Both the position numbers and the translations under genes were made by a program. From NCBI RefSeq assembly GCF_039649665.1, contig NZ_JBDJAW010000028.1:45684-109683 (forward strand): 64,000 nt of DNA, given 5' to 3'. Of the stretch, positions 44,807 to 54,936 are shown one piece after another (the first letter of the stretch is position 1; the number at the start of each line of letters is the position of its first letter). This stretch comes from Microbispora sp. ZYX-F-249. Its GTDB lineage: Bacteria; Actinomycetota; Actinomycetes; Streptosporangiales; Streptosporangiaceae. Below the pieces are notes generated by a model. It had not been told where the DNA came from. It saw nothing but the letters and a program-made list of their open reading frames with translations, and searched no databases.

Positions 44807-45925
44807 TCAGGGTCCCGGCGCCGGCAGGCGTTCGATCGCGATCACGGCGGTGTCGTCGTCCAGCCGGCCCTCCACGTGCTGGAACAGGTGCTCGCAGAGC
44901 CGTTCGAGGAGGGTGCCGACGTCCTCGCCGGCCCGCTCGCCCAGGCGTGCGGGGAGGTCGAAGAACGCGCCGGCACGGTCGCGGGCCTCGATGACGCCGT
45001 CGGTGTAGAGCAGGAGGACGTCGCCGGGTTCGAAGGGGAAGGTCGCCGGCCGAGGTTCGGACGCCGCGAGCAGTTCGAGTCCCAACGGGGGAGCGACCTG
45101 ATCCGGCTCCAGGGTCAGCACCCGGTTCCCGTGGAGGAGGAGCGGCGGCGGGTGACCACAGGTGATCACGCGTACCGTCGGCTCGGCGTCGGGAATCTCG
45201 GCGACGGCCGCGGTGACGAAGCATTCCTGGGCGTCCGTGTCGGTTACGGCGTGCTCGGTGAGGTTCTGGTGGATGCTGTTCTCCATCCGCGTCATCAGCT
45301 CCGGGAGGGTCGTGGGCCCGTGCGACGCCTCGCGGAAGGCGCAGAGGGACGCCGCGGCGTCGCTGATCGCGGACAGCCCCTTTCCGCGTACGTCTCCGAT
45401 CAGCAGACGGGTGACGCCGTCGGCCCGGGCGGCCGCGTACAGATCGCCACCGATCCTCGCCTCCGCGGCCGCGGCCAGGTAGACCGATGCGATGCGCAGG
45501 GGGCCGACCGTCCGGGGCAGTGGCCGCAGCAGGACGCGCTGGGCGACCTCGGAGACCGACCGGACCTGGTGGAGCACGGCCCGATGCCGCTCGTGGACCA
45601 CGCGGAAGACGACCACGACGGCCGACACGGCGAACAGGGCGAGCATCTCGACGTGGTGCTCGGGGCGTCCGAGGACGCCCTGTCCCAGACCGCCCACCAC
45701 GTCGGCCGCCAGCGCCAGCGCTCCGATCGCCGCCGTGTATCCCGGACCGGCGAACGACGCGGTGAGCGCGGGCGCGACGACGAGCAGCGGCCCCAGGTGG
45801 ACGCTGCGCGGCAGCGCGAGGTCGAGAGCCGTGATGACCACGATGAGCCCGAGCGGGATCACCACCAGGATGTGACTCACCTGGAGACACCGGCGGAGAT
45901 CCCGGACGGTCGCCTTGAGGCGCAC
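44807..45925 (-). CDS. Membrane-bound SpoIIE/PP2C-type serine phosphatase
   Basis: The 372-residue protein has four membrane helices (residues about 18-110), a short coiled linker, and a PP2C-like SpoIIE domain with the metal-binding aspartates in G-G-D-L-Y, G-D-V-R-G-K-G, Y-T-D-G-V and D-D-D-T-A. All catalytic positions are present. Such phosphatases usually act on anti-anti-sigma factors; none is nearby, so the target is open. The helices contain no recognised sensor domain. Confidence 0.9.
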   Translation of the reverse strand: MRLKATVRDLRRCLQVSHILVVIPLGLIVVITALDLALPRSVHLGPLLVVAPALTASFAGPGYTAAIGALALAADVVGGLGQGVLGRPEHHVEMLALFAVSAVVVVFRVVHERHRAVLHQVRSVSEVAQRVLLRPLPRTVGPLRIASVYLAAAAEARIGGDLYAAARADGVTRLLIGDVRGKGLSAISDAAASLCAFREASHGPTTLPELMTRMENSIHQNLTEHAVTDTDAQECFVTAAVAEIPDAEPTVRVITCGHPPPLLLHGNRVLTLEPDQVAPPLGLELLAASEPRPATFPFEPGDVLLLYTDGVIEARDRAGAFFDLPARLGERAGEDVGTLLERLCEHLFQHVEGRLDDDTAVIAIERLPAPGP

Positions 45926-46034
45926 CTTTCCTGGTTATCACGCTATGGACACCGTCCGGCAGCCAGGGGCGGGCGCTGCGCAGCGGGAGGGGGAAGGCGA
46001 TCGCGCCGGCGGGCGGCGGGATAGGCGCCGGGCG

Positions 46035-46050
46035 GATGACAAAAGTCATC
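46035..46050. promoter_or_regulatory. Inverted repeat GATGAC-N4-GTCATC
   Basis: A perfect 6-4-6 palindrome sits 75 bp before the ABC ATPase start. It suits a dimeric NarL/LuxR-type regulator such as the one encoded at the end of this gene group. Confidence 0.5.
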
Positions 46051-46096
46051 GCGAAGGCCGGAGGCAGGGCACTGACGGCATACGGGTTCCGATTCC

Positions 46097-46102
46097 TACC
46101 GT
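46097..46102 (+). promoter_or_regulatory. -10 element TACCGT, leaderless ABC ATPase gene
   Basis: TACCGT is followed by 7 nt and ATG 46110. CTGACG (46072-46077) is a possible -35. Confidence 0.45.
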
Positions 46103-46109
46103 GAAGCCC

Positions 46110-46994
46110 ATGAACGCCATCGCCTTCACCGAGGTCACCAAGAGATACGGTGACGTGGTCGCGGTCGACGGAATCGACCTGGAGGTCCCGGCCGGCGCCA
46201 CGGTGGCGCTGCTGGGGCCCAACGGGGCCGGCAAGTCCACCTCGATCACCATGCTGCTCGGCCTGCTGCGGCCCACGTCCGGCGAGATCCGGGTCTTCGG
46301 CGAGCCGCCGCGGACCGCCGTCGCCAACGGGGAGATCGGCGCGATGCTCCAGGAGGGCGCGCTGATCCCCGAGCTGAGCGTCGCCGAGACCGTGGACTTC
46401 GTCCGGCGGCTCCACCCCCGCCCGCTGCCGCTTGAGGAGATCCTCCGGCTCGCCGACCTGACCGAGATCGCCCGGCGGCGGGCCGACCGGTTGTCCGGCG
46501 GGCAGACCCAGCGGGTCCGGTTCGCGCTGGCCATCGCGGGCGGGCCGAAGCTCCTGCTGCTCGACGAGCCCACCGCGGCGATGGACGTCGAGTCCCGCCG
46601 CAGGTTCTGGGACAACATGCGGGCGTACGCGGCGAAGGGACGGACGATCCTGTTCGCCACCCACTATCTGGAGGAGGCCGACGAGAACGCCGACCGGGTC
46701 GTCGTGATCGCCCGCGGCCGGATCGTGGCCGACGGCAGCGCCGCCGGGATCAAGGCCGGCGTCGCCGGTCAGGCGGTGAGTTTCCTGCTGGGCGAACAGC
46801 CGGTCACCGGGCTCGACGCCCTCCCCGGGGCGACCGGCGTGGAGCTTCAGGGCGCCCGGGTCACGCTGCGCACGACCGACCTCGACGCCACCGTCGCCGC
46901 GCTGTACCGCAAGACCACCCTCGACATCCGCGATCTCCAGCTCCACGGGGCCGATCTGGAGGACGCCTTCCTCGCCCTGACCAAGGAGGCCTGA
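46110..46994 (+). CDS. ABC transporter ATP-binding protein
   Basis: The 294-residue ATPase has Walker A G-P-N-G-A-G-K-S-T, Q-loop M-L-Q-E-G, signature L-S-G-G-Q-T-Q-R, Walker B L-L-L-L-D-E-P-T-A-A-M-D and H-loop T-H-Y-L-E-E-A-D. A C-terminal domain of about 70 residues is of the DrrA/antibiotic-export type. ATG 46110 fits a leaderless start; a GTG 9 nt earlier is the alternative. Followed after 2 nt by its permease. Confidence 0.92.
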   Translation: MNAIAFTEVTKRYGDVVAVDGIDLEVPAGATVALLGPNGAGKSTSITMLLGLLRPTSGEIRVFGEPPRTAVANGEIGAMLQEGALIPELSVAETVDFVRRLHPRPLPLEEILRLADLTEIARRRADRLSGGQTQRVRFALAIAGGPKLLLLDEPTAAMDVESRRRFWDNMRAYAAKGRTILFATHYLEEADENADRVVVIARGRIVADGSAAGIKAGVAGQAVSFLLGEQPVTGLDALPGATGVELQGARVTLRTTDLDATVAALYRKTTLDIRDLQLHGADLEDAFLALTKEA

Positions 46995-46996
46995 CG

Positions 46997-47734
46997 ATGC
47001 GGCACTACATCAAGGTCGAACTGCTCCGGATGCTGCGCAACAAGCGCTACGTCGTGTTCGTGGTCGCCTTCCCCGTCGGGTTCTACCTCCTCTACGCCAA
47101 CCTCTGGGGGGCGGAGTCCGACCAGGCGACCGGGCTGCGGGGCAGCGTCATGCTGATGGTCTCGATGGCGGCGTACGGCGCGCTGGCCGCCGCCATGATG
47201 TCGACGGCCGTGCCCTGGTCGCAGGAGCGGCACAGCGGCTGGCTTCGGCAGCTCCAGATCACCCCGCTGCCCGGCCGGGCGATCATCTTGACGAAGCTGG
47301 TCTCCTCGCTGCTGCTGGTCCTGCCGTCGCTGGTGCTGGTCGGCCTGGCCGCGGTGCTGACCCAGCACGTGTCGCTGCCGCCGGCGCGGTGGGCGGCGCT
47401 GATCCTGGCGATGTGGGCCGGCACCATCCCCTTCGCGGCGCTCGGTCTGACGATCGGATCCCTGCTGCCGCCCGACACCGCGCAGCCCGTCGCGATGGTC
47501 GGCATGTTCGGGCTGGCCATGCTCGGCGGGCTCTGGCTCCCCGAGAGCATCATGCCCGCAGCCATGAGGAGCGTCGCCCACGTGACCCCGTCGTACGACT
47601 ACGCGAGCATCGGGTGGCGGATCGCGGGGGGCGACGCCCCGGACCCGGCCCACGCGGCCGGCATCCTCGCCTGGGGAGTGGTGCTGGTGGCGCTGGCTCT
47701 CGTCGCCTACCGGCGGGCCACGACGCGTGCGTGA
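46997..47734 (+). CDS. ABC-2 type transporter permease
   Basis: The 245-residue protein has six membrane helices. The family pattern P-W-S-Q-E-R-H-S-G-W-L-R-Q-L-Q-I-T-P-L follows helix 2, and helix 5 ends in G-G-L-W-L-P-E-S. It works with the ATPase just upstream. The histidine kinase and response regulator downstream are the expected sensors of the transported or a membrane-active compound. Confidence 0.92.
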   Translation: MRHYIKVELLRMLRNKRYVVFVVAFPVGFYLLYANLWGAESDQATGLRGSVMLMVSMAAYGALAAAMMSTAVPWSQERHSGWLRQLQITPLPGRAIILTKLVSSLLLVLPSLVLVGLAAVLTQHVSLPPARWAALILAMWAGTIPFAALGLTIGSLLPPDTAQPVAMVGMFGLAMLGGLWLPESIMPAAMRSVAHVTPSYDYASIGWRIAGGDAPDPAHAAGILAWGVVLVALALVAYRRATTRA

Positions 47735-47795
47735 CCGGACAGATCGCGGCGGCACGTGCATGATCGGACAGGGCGCCGCGACGTGCGCCTGATCC
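47724..47795 (+). repeat. Imperfect tandem repeat before the kinase gene
   Basis: A block like CACGTGCATGATCGGACAG recurs with changes at about 29-bp steps, in two and a half copies. It begins in the permease stop region and ends 25 bp before the kinase start. Confidence 0.45.
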
Positions 47796-47820
47796 ATCGG
47801 GCCCGGGAAGGGACATCGGG

Positions 47821-48990
47821 ATGAGCCGGCTGGCCAGAGTGTTCACCTTCGGCGGAGCGGACCAGAGCCCTTCCCGGCCGAGGCGTCTCATCGGCATGTC
47901 GCTGGGCCTGATCTACCTCTTCTACCCGGTGGCCGAGGTGGTCGACGGCACGGTGAGCGGCACGCGGGCGGTCGTGCGGATGGTCGCGCTCGCGGTCTTC
48001 GTGACCGTCTACCTGACGATCGTGCTCGGGCCGCGCGACCTCGACCACCGCCCCCGGTGGATGATCCTCCTGCTCGGCCTCGCGACGGTGATGGGGGCCG
48101 TCTTCCCGGTGGTCTTCCACAGCCAGACCTGGCTGACCCTCCCGGTCTACCTGGTGGTCGTGTACGCGATGGCCTTGCCGCCCCGGCGTGCCCTGCTCGG
48201 CATCGGGGTCATGACGGTGGTCCTGGTGGCCGACGGCACCGTGATCGGCGCGGAGGACGGCCTGCTGTGGATGCTCGTGCTGCAGGACCTCACCCTCGGC
48301 GTGCTCTTCATGAGCGTCCGCAACACCCGAGTCCTCATCGACAAGCTCAGGGAGGCGCAGGCCGAGGTGGCCAGGCTGGCCGCCGCGGAGGAGCGGCTGC
48401 GAATCGCCCGCGACCTGCACGACCTGCTGGGACACAGCCTCTCGCTCATCGTGCTCAAGAGCGAACTGGCCCGCCGTCTGGGCGAGCAGGGTTCGCCGAG
48501 GGCGGCCGCCGAGGTGGCCGACATCGAGTCGGTCGCGCGGCAGGCGCTGGCCCAGGTGCGGGAGGCGGTCAGCGGATACCGCCGGCGCCGCCTGTCGGAG
48601 GAGATCGACGGCGCCAGGTCCGCGCTGGCCGCCGCCGGCGTCGCCCTCGCCGTGCGCACCCGCGGCACCCCGCTGCCCGAGGACCTCGACGGCCTGTTCG
48701 CCTGGGCCGTGCGCGAGGCGACCACCAACGTCGTGCGCCACTCCGGGGCCACCCGCTGCGAGATCGACCTGTCGTACGGCGAGGAGGGCGCGGTGCTGGA
48801 GATCGCCGACAACGGCCGCGGCGGGCCGTACGAGCCGGGCAACGGCCTGACCGGGCTCGGCGAGCGGGTGCGCGCGGCGGGCGGCGAGCTGGAAGCCGAG
48901 ACCGGCAAGCGGGGGTTCCGGGTGCGGGTCGAGGTTCCGCCGTCCCCGGACCGGACGGCGGAGATGATCGCGGATAGGTTGGCCGAGTGA
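47821..48990 (+). CDS. NarL-type sensor histidine kinase (HisKA_3)
   Basis: The 389-residue protein has five or six membrane helices (about 25-165) with little extracellular loop, so it probably senses inside the membrane. The dimerisation domain contains the phosphorylated His in R-D-L-H-D-L-L-G-H. The ATPase domain shows N-box E-A-T-T-N-V-V-R-H and G-boxes D-N-G-R-G and G-N-G-L-T-G-L-G. Similar to DesK/LiaS-like kinases that watch envelope stress or lipid order. Its stop overlaps the regulator start (GTGA). Confidence 0.93.
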   Translation: MSRLARVFTFGGADQSPSRPRRLIGMSLGLIYLFYPVAEVVDGTVSGTRAVVRMVALAVFVTVYLTIVLGPRDLDHRPRWMILLLGLATVMGAVFPVVFHSQTWLTLPVYLVVVYAMALPPRRALLGIGVMTVVLVADGTVIGAEDGLLWMLVLQDLTLGVLFMSVRNTRVLIDKLREAQAEVARLAAAEERLRIARDLHDLLGHSLSLIVLKSELARRLGEQGSPRAAAEVADIESVARQALAQVREAVSGYRRRRLSEEIDGARSALAAAGVALAVRTRGTPLPEDLDGLFAWAVREATTNVVRHSGATRCEIDLSYGEEGAVLEIADNGRGGPYEPGNGLTGLGERVRAAGGELEAETGKRGFRVRVEVPPSPDRTAEMIADRLAE

Positions 48991-49592
48991 TCAGGGTCGT
49001 GCTGGCGGAGGACCAGAGCATGGTGCGGGGAGCGCTCGCCTCCCTGCTCGGCCTGGAGCCCGACATCGAGGTGGTCGGAGAGGCGGCGAACGGGGACGAG
49101 GTGATCACCGTCGCCGAGGCGACCCGGCCGGACATCGCGCTGCTCGACATCGAGATGCCCGTCAGGGACGGCATCGCCGCCGCGGAGGAGCTGCGCCGCC
49201 GGGTCCCCGGATGCAAGGTGGTGATCCTCACGACCTTCGGCAGGCCCGGCTATCTGCGCCGCGCGATGGAGGCGGGGGCGGTGGCCTTCCTGGTGAAGGA
49301 CAGCCCCGCGAGCGAGCTGGCCGCCGCGATCAGGCGGGTGCTGCGGGGCGAGCGCGTGATCGACCCCGGGCTGGCCGCCGCCGCGCTCAGCGCCGGGCCG
49401 AACCCGCTGTCACCGCGTGAGCGCGACGTGCTGTCCGCCGCGGCGGACGGCTCGACGATCGGCGACGTCGCCGCACGGCTGCACCTGTCGGAGGGCACGG
49501 TGCGCAACTACCTGTCTGCGGCGATCCACAAGACCGGGGCGCGCAACCGCATCGAGGCCGTGCGGAAGGCCCAGGCCCAGGGCTGGCTCTGA
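48987..49592 (+). CDS. NarL/LuxR-family response regulator
   Basis: The 201-residue protein has a receiver domain with acidic pocket E-D (residues 8-9), phospho-acceptor Asp54 (L-L-D-I-E-M-P), a Thr and Lys at the usual places, and a C-terminal LuxR-type HTH (S-P-R-E-R-D-V-L, then G-T-V-R-N-Y-L). It is the partner of the overlapping kinase. The inverted repeat before the ABC genes is a plausible target. Confidence 0.94.
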   Translation: MIRVVLAEDQSMVRGALASLLGLEPDIEVVGEAANGDEVITVAEATRPDIALLDIEMPVRDGIAAAEELRRRVPGCKVVILTTFGRPGYLRRAMEAGAVAFLVKDSPASELAAAIRRVLRGERVIDPGLAAAALSAGPNPLSPRERDVLSAAADGSTIGDVAARLHLSEGTVRNYLSAAIHKTGARNRIEAVRKAQAQGWL

Positions 49593-49613
49593 CGCCCCCG
49601 CCGGGTCCGCGCG

Positions 49614-50915
49614 TCAGCGGGCGGGCCGCAGGTCGGCGGCGTGCCGCAGCAGGTCGCCGACCCGGACCACGCCCATGCACCTGCCGACCTCGTCGACCAC
49701 CACGAGGTCGTCGTACACGCGGGCGTTGTCCCGCCCCGCCACCTGCATGGCCGCGATCACCGGGGTCGTCTTCGCCACGACCTTCGCGGTGTCCGCCAGG
49801 CGGCCGGCCGGCTTCTTCGCGTGCAGCGCGTGGCCGTACGCCCCGGCCATGAACAGCAGGAACCGGCTGCGGTCGATGCTGCCCTGGGGCCGCTGGTACT
49901 CGTCCACGAGGATCACGCTCGTGATCGAGGGCTCGGCGCTCAGCACGGCGACCACCTCCTCGGCGGTCGACTCGGCCGGCAACGTCACCGCGGGAAGCAG
50001 GAGCTCCTGCACCCGGGGACCCAGCGCGGCCGTGGGCGCGGCGGCCTCCGGCACCGGCAGCGGCACGTGGACGCGGTTGTACCCGTGGGAGGGCCGCCAG
50101 TCGGCCGGCGCGAGCAGAGGGCCCTGGGCGAGCCTGATGCCCCAGCCGCGTACCGCCGCCAGCTGCGTCTCGTCCCGTACGCCCGGGGCGAGCACGTGCG
50201 CGCCGACGCCGCGCGCCAGGCGGACCAGCGACTCCGCGAGCGCTCCGCGCCGGGGGTCGCGGGGCCCCCGCGCCACCAGGTCGGCGGACAGCGCGACCAC
50301 GTACGGCGAGGCGTCGGCGAGCAGGTCGAGCGGCAGCGCCGCGGTGCCGAGCCCGGCGAACGCGATGAGGTAGCCCACCGCGCGCAGGCCGTCGATCCCG
50401 GACAGCAGGGCCGTGCGCTCCGCGGGCACCGGATCGCCCTCGATGGCGAGGATGACCTCGCGCGGGCGCCGGCCGCACATCCGCATGGCCTCGTGCAGCG
50501 GCGCGAGGCCGGCCGACCCCCCGGCCACGGCGGCGGCCGGGATCGGCAGGACCAGCGGCAGCAGGGCCTCCTCGCGGGCGGCGGCCAGCACCCCGTTCAC
50601 CGTGGCCGCCACACCCGGGGCCGCGGGGGAGGCGCCCTCGGCGATCACCTCGACGGCCACCGCGCCGCCGGTGTCGAGGTCGACCACCGGGAGGAAGAGC
50701 GGGGCGGCGGGACGCCCGGCGGTGAACCCGGGCGCGTACGCGCGCTGGTCGTGCGGCAGGGGGGAGGCCGCGGGGGTGTACCTCCGCACGATGCTCGCCG
50801 GGTCGTGGTCCGGGGCGGTGTCCGCGGGGAACGGGGTCGCCGGGGCCGGGCCGGGCGCCGGGACGTGCTGCGGGGTCGCGGCGGACGGCGCCGCCGATGG
50901 TGAGGGGAGCGACAC
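49614..50915 (-). CDS. Degenerate EAL-domain protein with C-terminal CBS pair
   Basis: The 433-residue protein has a low-complexity Pro/Ala start (1-65), then a TIM-barrel-like region (about 70-280) aligned by eye with EAL domains: P-V-V-D-L-D-T-G-G-A-V-A-V-E, later E-V-I-L-A-I-E-G, and Q-G-P-L-L. The E-A-L motif itself reads E-V-I and the D-D-F-G loop is gone, so c-di-GMP hydrolysis is unlikely. Two CBS motifs follow (about 300-430: V-I-L-V-D-E, then D-L-V-V-V-D-E-V-G-R-C-M-G-V-V). It may sense a nucleotide. No start SD is strong; a GTG is used. Confidence 0.75.
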   Translation of the reverse strand: MSLPSPSAAPSAATPQHVPAPGPAPATPFPADTAPDHDPASIVRRYTPAASPLPHDQRAYAPGFTAGRPAAPLFLPVVDLDTGGAVAVEVIAEGASPAAPGVAATVNGVLAAAREEALLPLVLPIPAAAVAGGSAGLAPLHEAMRMCGRRPREVILAIEGDPVPAERTALLSGIDGLRAVGYLIAFAGLGTAALPLDLLADASPYVVALSADLVARGPRDPRRGALAESLVRLARGVGAHVLAPGVRDETQLAAVRGWGIRLAQGPLLAPADWRPSHGYNRVHVPLPVPEAAAPTAALGPRVQELLLPAVTLPAESTAEEVVAVLSAEPSITSVILVDEYQRPQGSIDRSRFLLFMAGAYGHALHAKKPAGRLADTAKVVAKTTPVIAAMQVAGRDNARVYDDLVVVDEVGRCMGVVRVGDLLRHAADLRPAR

Positions 50916-50961
50916 GATTGAATTGTGGGACTCCCGGCCCCGGACGTTGACGTTCGCAGGA

Positions 50962-50981
50962 GGAAATTCACCTATATTTCC
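50962..50981. promoter_or_regulatory. Inverted repeat GGAAAT-N8-ATTTCC
   Basis: A perfect 6-8-6 inverted repeat in an AT-rich patch between the EAL-CBS gene and the divergent acVLRF1 gene. It may be an operator for either; TTGACG (50946-50951) lies beside it. Confidence 0.4.
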
Positions 50982-51033
50982 CCGTTAGTTGGAGGGGATC
51001 CGGCAGACAACCGCACGAGTAGGCTGATCGGCC

Positions 51034-51729
51034 ATGACGGCACGGCCCGCCGCCGGCGGCGGCAGGTGGACCACGGTCGCCCCCGAGCGGCTCGCGGGGT
51101 GGATCGCGCGCTTCGCCGAGCGGCACGGCCCGGTCGAGGCCGTGGTGCTGGCGGACGTGGTCCGTCTCGACGCCGCGGACGGCGCGGTCGCGGAGTGCCA
51201 TGTGCCGTTCCCGCCGCTGCGGCCCCGCCCCGACGGTCCGGCCGGCGAAGGACACGAGGACGGGCTCCGTCTTCCCCCGCCCGCGGCGGCGCTGGTGGCC
51301 CACGTGTGCCGTGAGCGGACCGTCGGCGTGCTGCTGGCCCGGCTCGGCGGGTACGCCGCCGGTGTCTTCACCGGGGCCCGCCTCGTCGCCGGGAAGGCCG
51401 GCTCCCGCCAGGTCTACGGGCGCAGCGCGGCGGGCGGGTGGTCGCAGCAGCGCTTCGCCCGGCGCAGGGACAAGCAGTCGGCCGAGGCGCTGCGGGCCGC
51501 CGCCGACGTGGCCGTCCGGGTGCTCGTGCCGCGGCTCGGGGAGCTGGAGGCCGTCGTGCTCGGCGGGGACCGGCGCTCGATCGGCGAGATCAGGCGGGAC
51601 CGGCGCCTCGCGCCGCTGTTCGCCCTGGAGACCGGGCCCTTCCTCACCGTTCCCGACCCCCGGCCGGCGGTCCTGGAGACCACGCCGGAGCAGTTCCGCG
51701 CCGTACGGATCCGCCTGGTCGACCCCTGA
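51034..51729 (+). CDS. acVLRF1 family peptidyl-tRNA hydrolase
   Basis: Actinobacterial relative of the eRF1-like Vms1 release factor, which frees nascent chains from tRNA on stalled ribosomes. The 231-residue protein shows the family core G-S-R-Q-V-Y-G-R-S-A-A-G-G-W-S-Q-Q-R-F-A-R-R-R with the catalytic Gln region (residues about 124-146), preceded by an alpha/beta N-terminal half. A TAGGCT hexamer 8 nt before the ATG and no SD suggest a leaderless mRNA. It is 210 bp upstream of the ABC-F gene, in the same direction. Confidence 0.85.
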   Translation: MTARPAAGGGRWTTVAPERLAGWIARFAERHGPVEAVVLADVVRLDAADGAVAECHVPFPPLRPRPDGPAGEGHEDGLRLPPPAAALVAHVCRERTVGVLLARLGGYAAGVFTGARLVAGKAGSRQVYGRSAAGGWSQQRFARRRDKQSAEALRAAADVAVRVLVPRLGELEAVVLGGDRRSIGEIRRDRRLAPLFALETGPFLTVPDPRPAVLETTPEQFRAVRIRLVDP

Positions 51730-51853
51730 CCGGCGGCGGGACGGGGTGGCCCGCGGTGCCCGTGGCGGCGGTGCGCGGGCGGCGGGCGGGCGGGGCGTGC
51801 GGCGCCCGCCGGGAGGCGGGTTTCGCCGCAGGCGGCCGTGGGGACGGCGGCAT

Positions 51854-51859
51854 TACACT
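51854..51859 (+). promoter_or_regulatory. -10 element TACACT of the ABC-F leader transcript
   Basis: TACACT is followed by 7 nt and the ATG of a mini-ORF, so the transcript should begin at that ATG. Confidence 0.5.
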
Positions 51860-51866
51860 TGAGCCC

Positions 51867-51884
51867 ATGCGCACTCCCGATTGA
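51867..51884 (+). CDS. Leader mini-ORF, MRTPD, before the ABC-F gene
   Basis: ATG, four codons and TGA encode Met-Arg-Thr-Pro-Asp at the predicted 5' end of the mRNA. Its Thr-Pro codons lie in CACTCCCG (51872-51879), which is complementary to CGGGAGTG (51920-51927), the SD region of the ABC-F gene. A ribosome paused here would open that helix. Regulatory leader peptides of this kind are known for antibiotic-induced ABC-F genes. Confidence 0.45.
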   Translation: MRTPD

Positions 51885-51927
51885 TCGCTCCCGGCTGCCG
51901 ATCCTGACCTCATCACCTACGGGAGTG
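51872..51927 (+). promoter_or_regulatory. Stem pairing the leader ORF with the ABC-F SD
   Basis: Eight perfect base pairs (51872-51879 with 51920-51927) and a 40-nt loop. The 3' arm contains GGGAG, the only SD before ATG 51939. Confidence 0.5.
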
Positions 51928-51938
51928 TCCCCTTCATC

Positions 51939-53537
<1,599 letters not shown>

Positions 53538-53652
53538 TCTTAATTTGAGCGGGTAGGGATCTTTTCCCGCGGAGTAGGTAGCCGATCCCGTCGAAATGAC
53601 TGATCATGGGCTGAAGTAACGCTGCGGAAGTCTGGCACTACAGGAGGTACTC

Positions 53653-53868
53653 GTGGCCGAGACTCTGAAGAAGGGCACCCGGGTGACCGGGGCCGACCGG
53701 GAAAAACTGGCCGCCGATCTCAAGAAGCGCTATTCCGCGGGTGAGAGCATCCGCGCGCTGGCTGCTTCCACCGGCCGGTCGTACGGGTTCATCCACCGCA
53801 TCCTGAGCGAGTCCGGGGTGACTCTGCGCGGGCGCGGCGGCGCGACCCGGGGCAAGTCCAAGCGCTAA
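53653..53868 (+). CDS. Small helix-turn-helix protein
   Basis: The 71-residue basic protein has a central HTH (residues about 22-55: R-Y-S-A-G-E-S-I-R-A-L-A-A-S-T-G-R-S-Y-G then I-H-R-I-L), and a Gly/Arg/Lys tail. AGGAGG precedes the GTG at ideal spacing, suggesting high translation. Similar small HTH proteins occur throughout actinobacteria next to this ABC-F gene; the role is unknown. Confidence 0.88.
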   Translation: MAETLKKGTRVTGADREKLAADLKKRYSAGESIRALAASTGRSYGFIHRILSESGVTLRGRGGATRGKSKR

Positions 53869-53885
53869 AGATCCACCTCAAGACG

Positions 53886-53926
53886 CGCGACCGCAGCCGC
53901 TCGTTCCTGCAGGAGGAGCGGTCGCG
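53886..53926 (+). terminator. Terminator after the small HTH gene
   Basis: CGCGACCGC (53886-53894) and GCGGTCGCG (53918-53926) form a perfect 9-bp stem, 18 nt after the stop. An alternative inner pairing CCGCTC/GAGCGG competes. Confidence 0.6.
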
Positions 53927-54067
53927 TCCAACTCGCCAGAACGATGTTCGGTAAGCTCGGGCGCGACCGCGAGATGAACAGGAGGGCGGACGCCGGCACG
54001 GACGGTGCGCCGCACCGGACCGGCCGTGCGAGGCGACGTCACTCCGCACAGGACGCAGGAGCAGGGC

Positions 54068-54934
54068 ATGGCGGAAGCGGCAATGGGGGGGAATCCGGAG
54101 CACGTCCCCGGGACGGGCGGCGGCTCCGATGTGTCGATGATCTCGGCGGCCGTGCCGGCCGAGGTCGGACTGCGTTTCGAGGTGGACGGCGAGATCGCGA
54201 CCGTCACTTTGGACCGGCCGGACAAGCGCAACGCGCAGACGTTCGCCACCTGGTCGGCCCTGGCCCGGATCGGGGAGACCCTTCCGGAGCAGGTGAGAGT
54301 GGTCGTGGTCAGAGGCGAGGGGCCGTCCTTCTCAGCCGGGATCGACCTGCGCATGTTCACGCCGGAGGGAGTGCCCGGACAGGGGTCGTTCGCGAGCGCC
54401 GCCGCGCTCGGCGACACCGAGTTCGAGCAGCGGATCGCGGAGGCACAGAAGGGCTTCCTGTGGCTGCGCAGGCCGGAGATCGTGTCGATCGCGGCCGTAC
54501 AGGGCCACGCGATCGGGGCGGGCTTCCAGCTCGCGCTCGCGTGTGACCTGCGAGTCGTCGCGGACGACGTGAAGTTCTGCATGAAAGAGCCCGCGCTGGG
54601 GCTGGTTCCCGACCTGACCGGGACCAAGCCCCTGACCGACATCGTGGGCGTTCCCCGGGCCGTGGAGATGTGCCTGACCGCGCGTACCGTGGGGGCCGCC
54701 GAGGCCGTACGGCTCGGCCTGGCCGAGATCGCGGTGCCCGTGTCCGAGCTGGCCCAGGCCGTGGACGACCTGGCCGCCGCGCTGCTGTCCACCGACCGCG
54801 CCGCCGCGGCCGCCACCAAGAGGCTGCTGCAGGCCGCGCCGGGCCGCACGCTGGAGGAGCAGGCCGCCGCCGAGCGGGCCGAGCAGGTCGCGCGCATCCG
54901 TGCGCTCGTCGGGGGCGCCTCCGCCCCGAACTGA
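54068..54934 (+). CDS. Enoyl-CoA hydratase/isomerase family protein
   Basis: The 288-residue crotonase-fold protein has the oxyanion-hole motifs F-S-A-G-I-D (about 84-89) and A-I-G-A-G-F-Q-L-A (about 146-154), with E-P-A-L-G-L-V-P-D around the second catalytic position. In that segment the usual catalytic Glu of hydratases is replaced by Pro-Asp context, so hydratase or isomerase activity is uncertain. AGGAG is 6 nt before the ATG. The N-terminal 35 residues are a variable Gly-rich extension. Confidence 0.88.
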   Translation: MAEAAMGGNPEHVPGTGGGSDVSMISAAVPAEVGLRFEVDGEIATVTLDRPDKRNAQTFATWSALARIGETLPEQVRVVVVRGEGPSFSAGIDLRMFTPEGVPGQGSFASAAALGDTEFEQRIAEAQKGFLWLRRPEIVSIAAVQGHAIGAGFQLALACDLRVVADDVKFCMKEPALGLVPDLTGTKPLTDIVGVPRAVEMCLTARTVGAAEAVRLGLAEIAVPVSELAQAVDDLAAALLSTDRAAAAATKRLLQAAPGRTLEEQAAAERAEQVARIRALVGGASAPN

Positions 54935-54936
54935 GG

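Noticed and set aside
47724..47795. CRISPR-like repeat-spacer pattern
   Set aside because: Only two and a half imperfect copies without distinct spacers and no cas genes.
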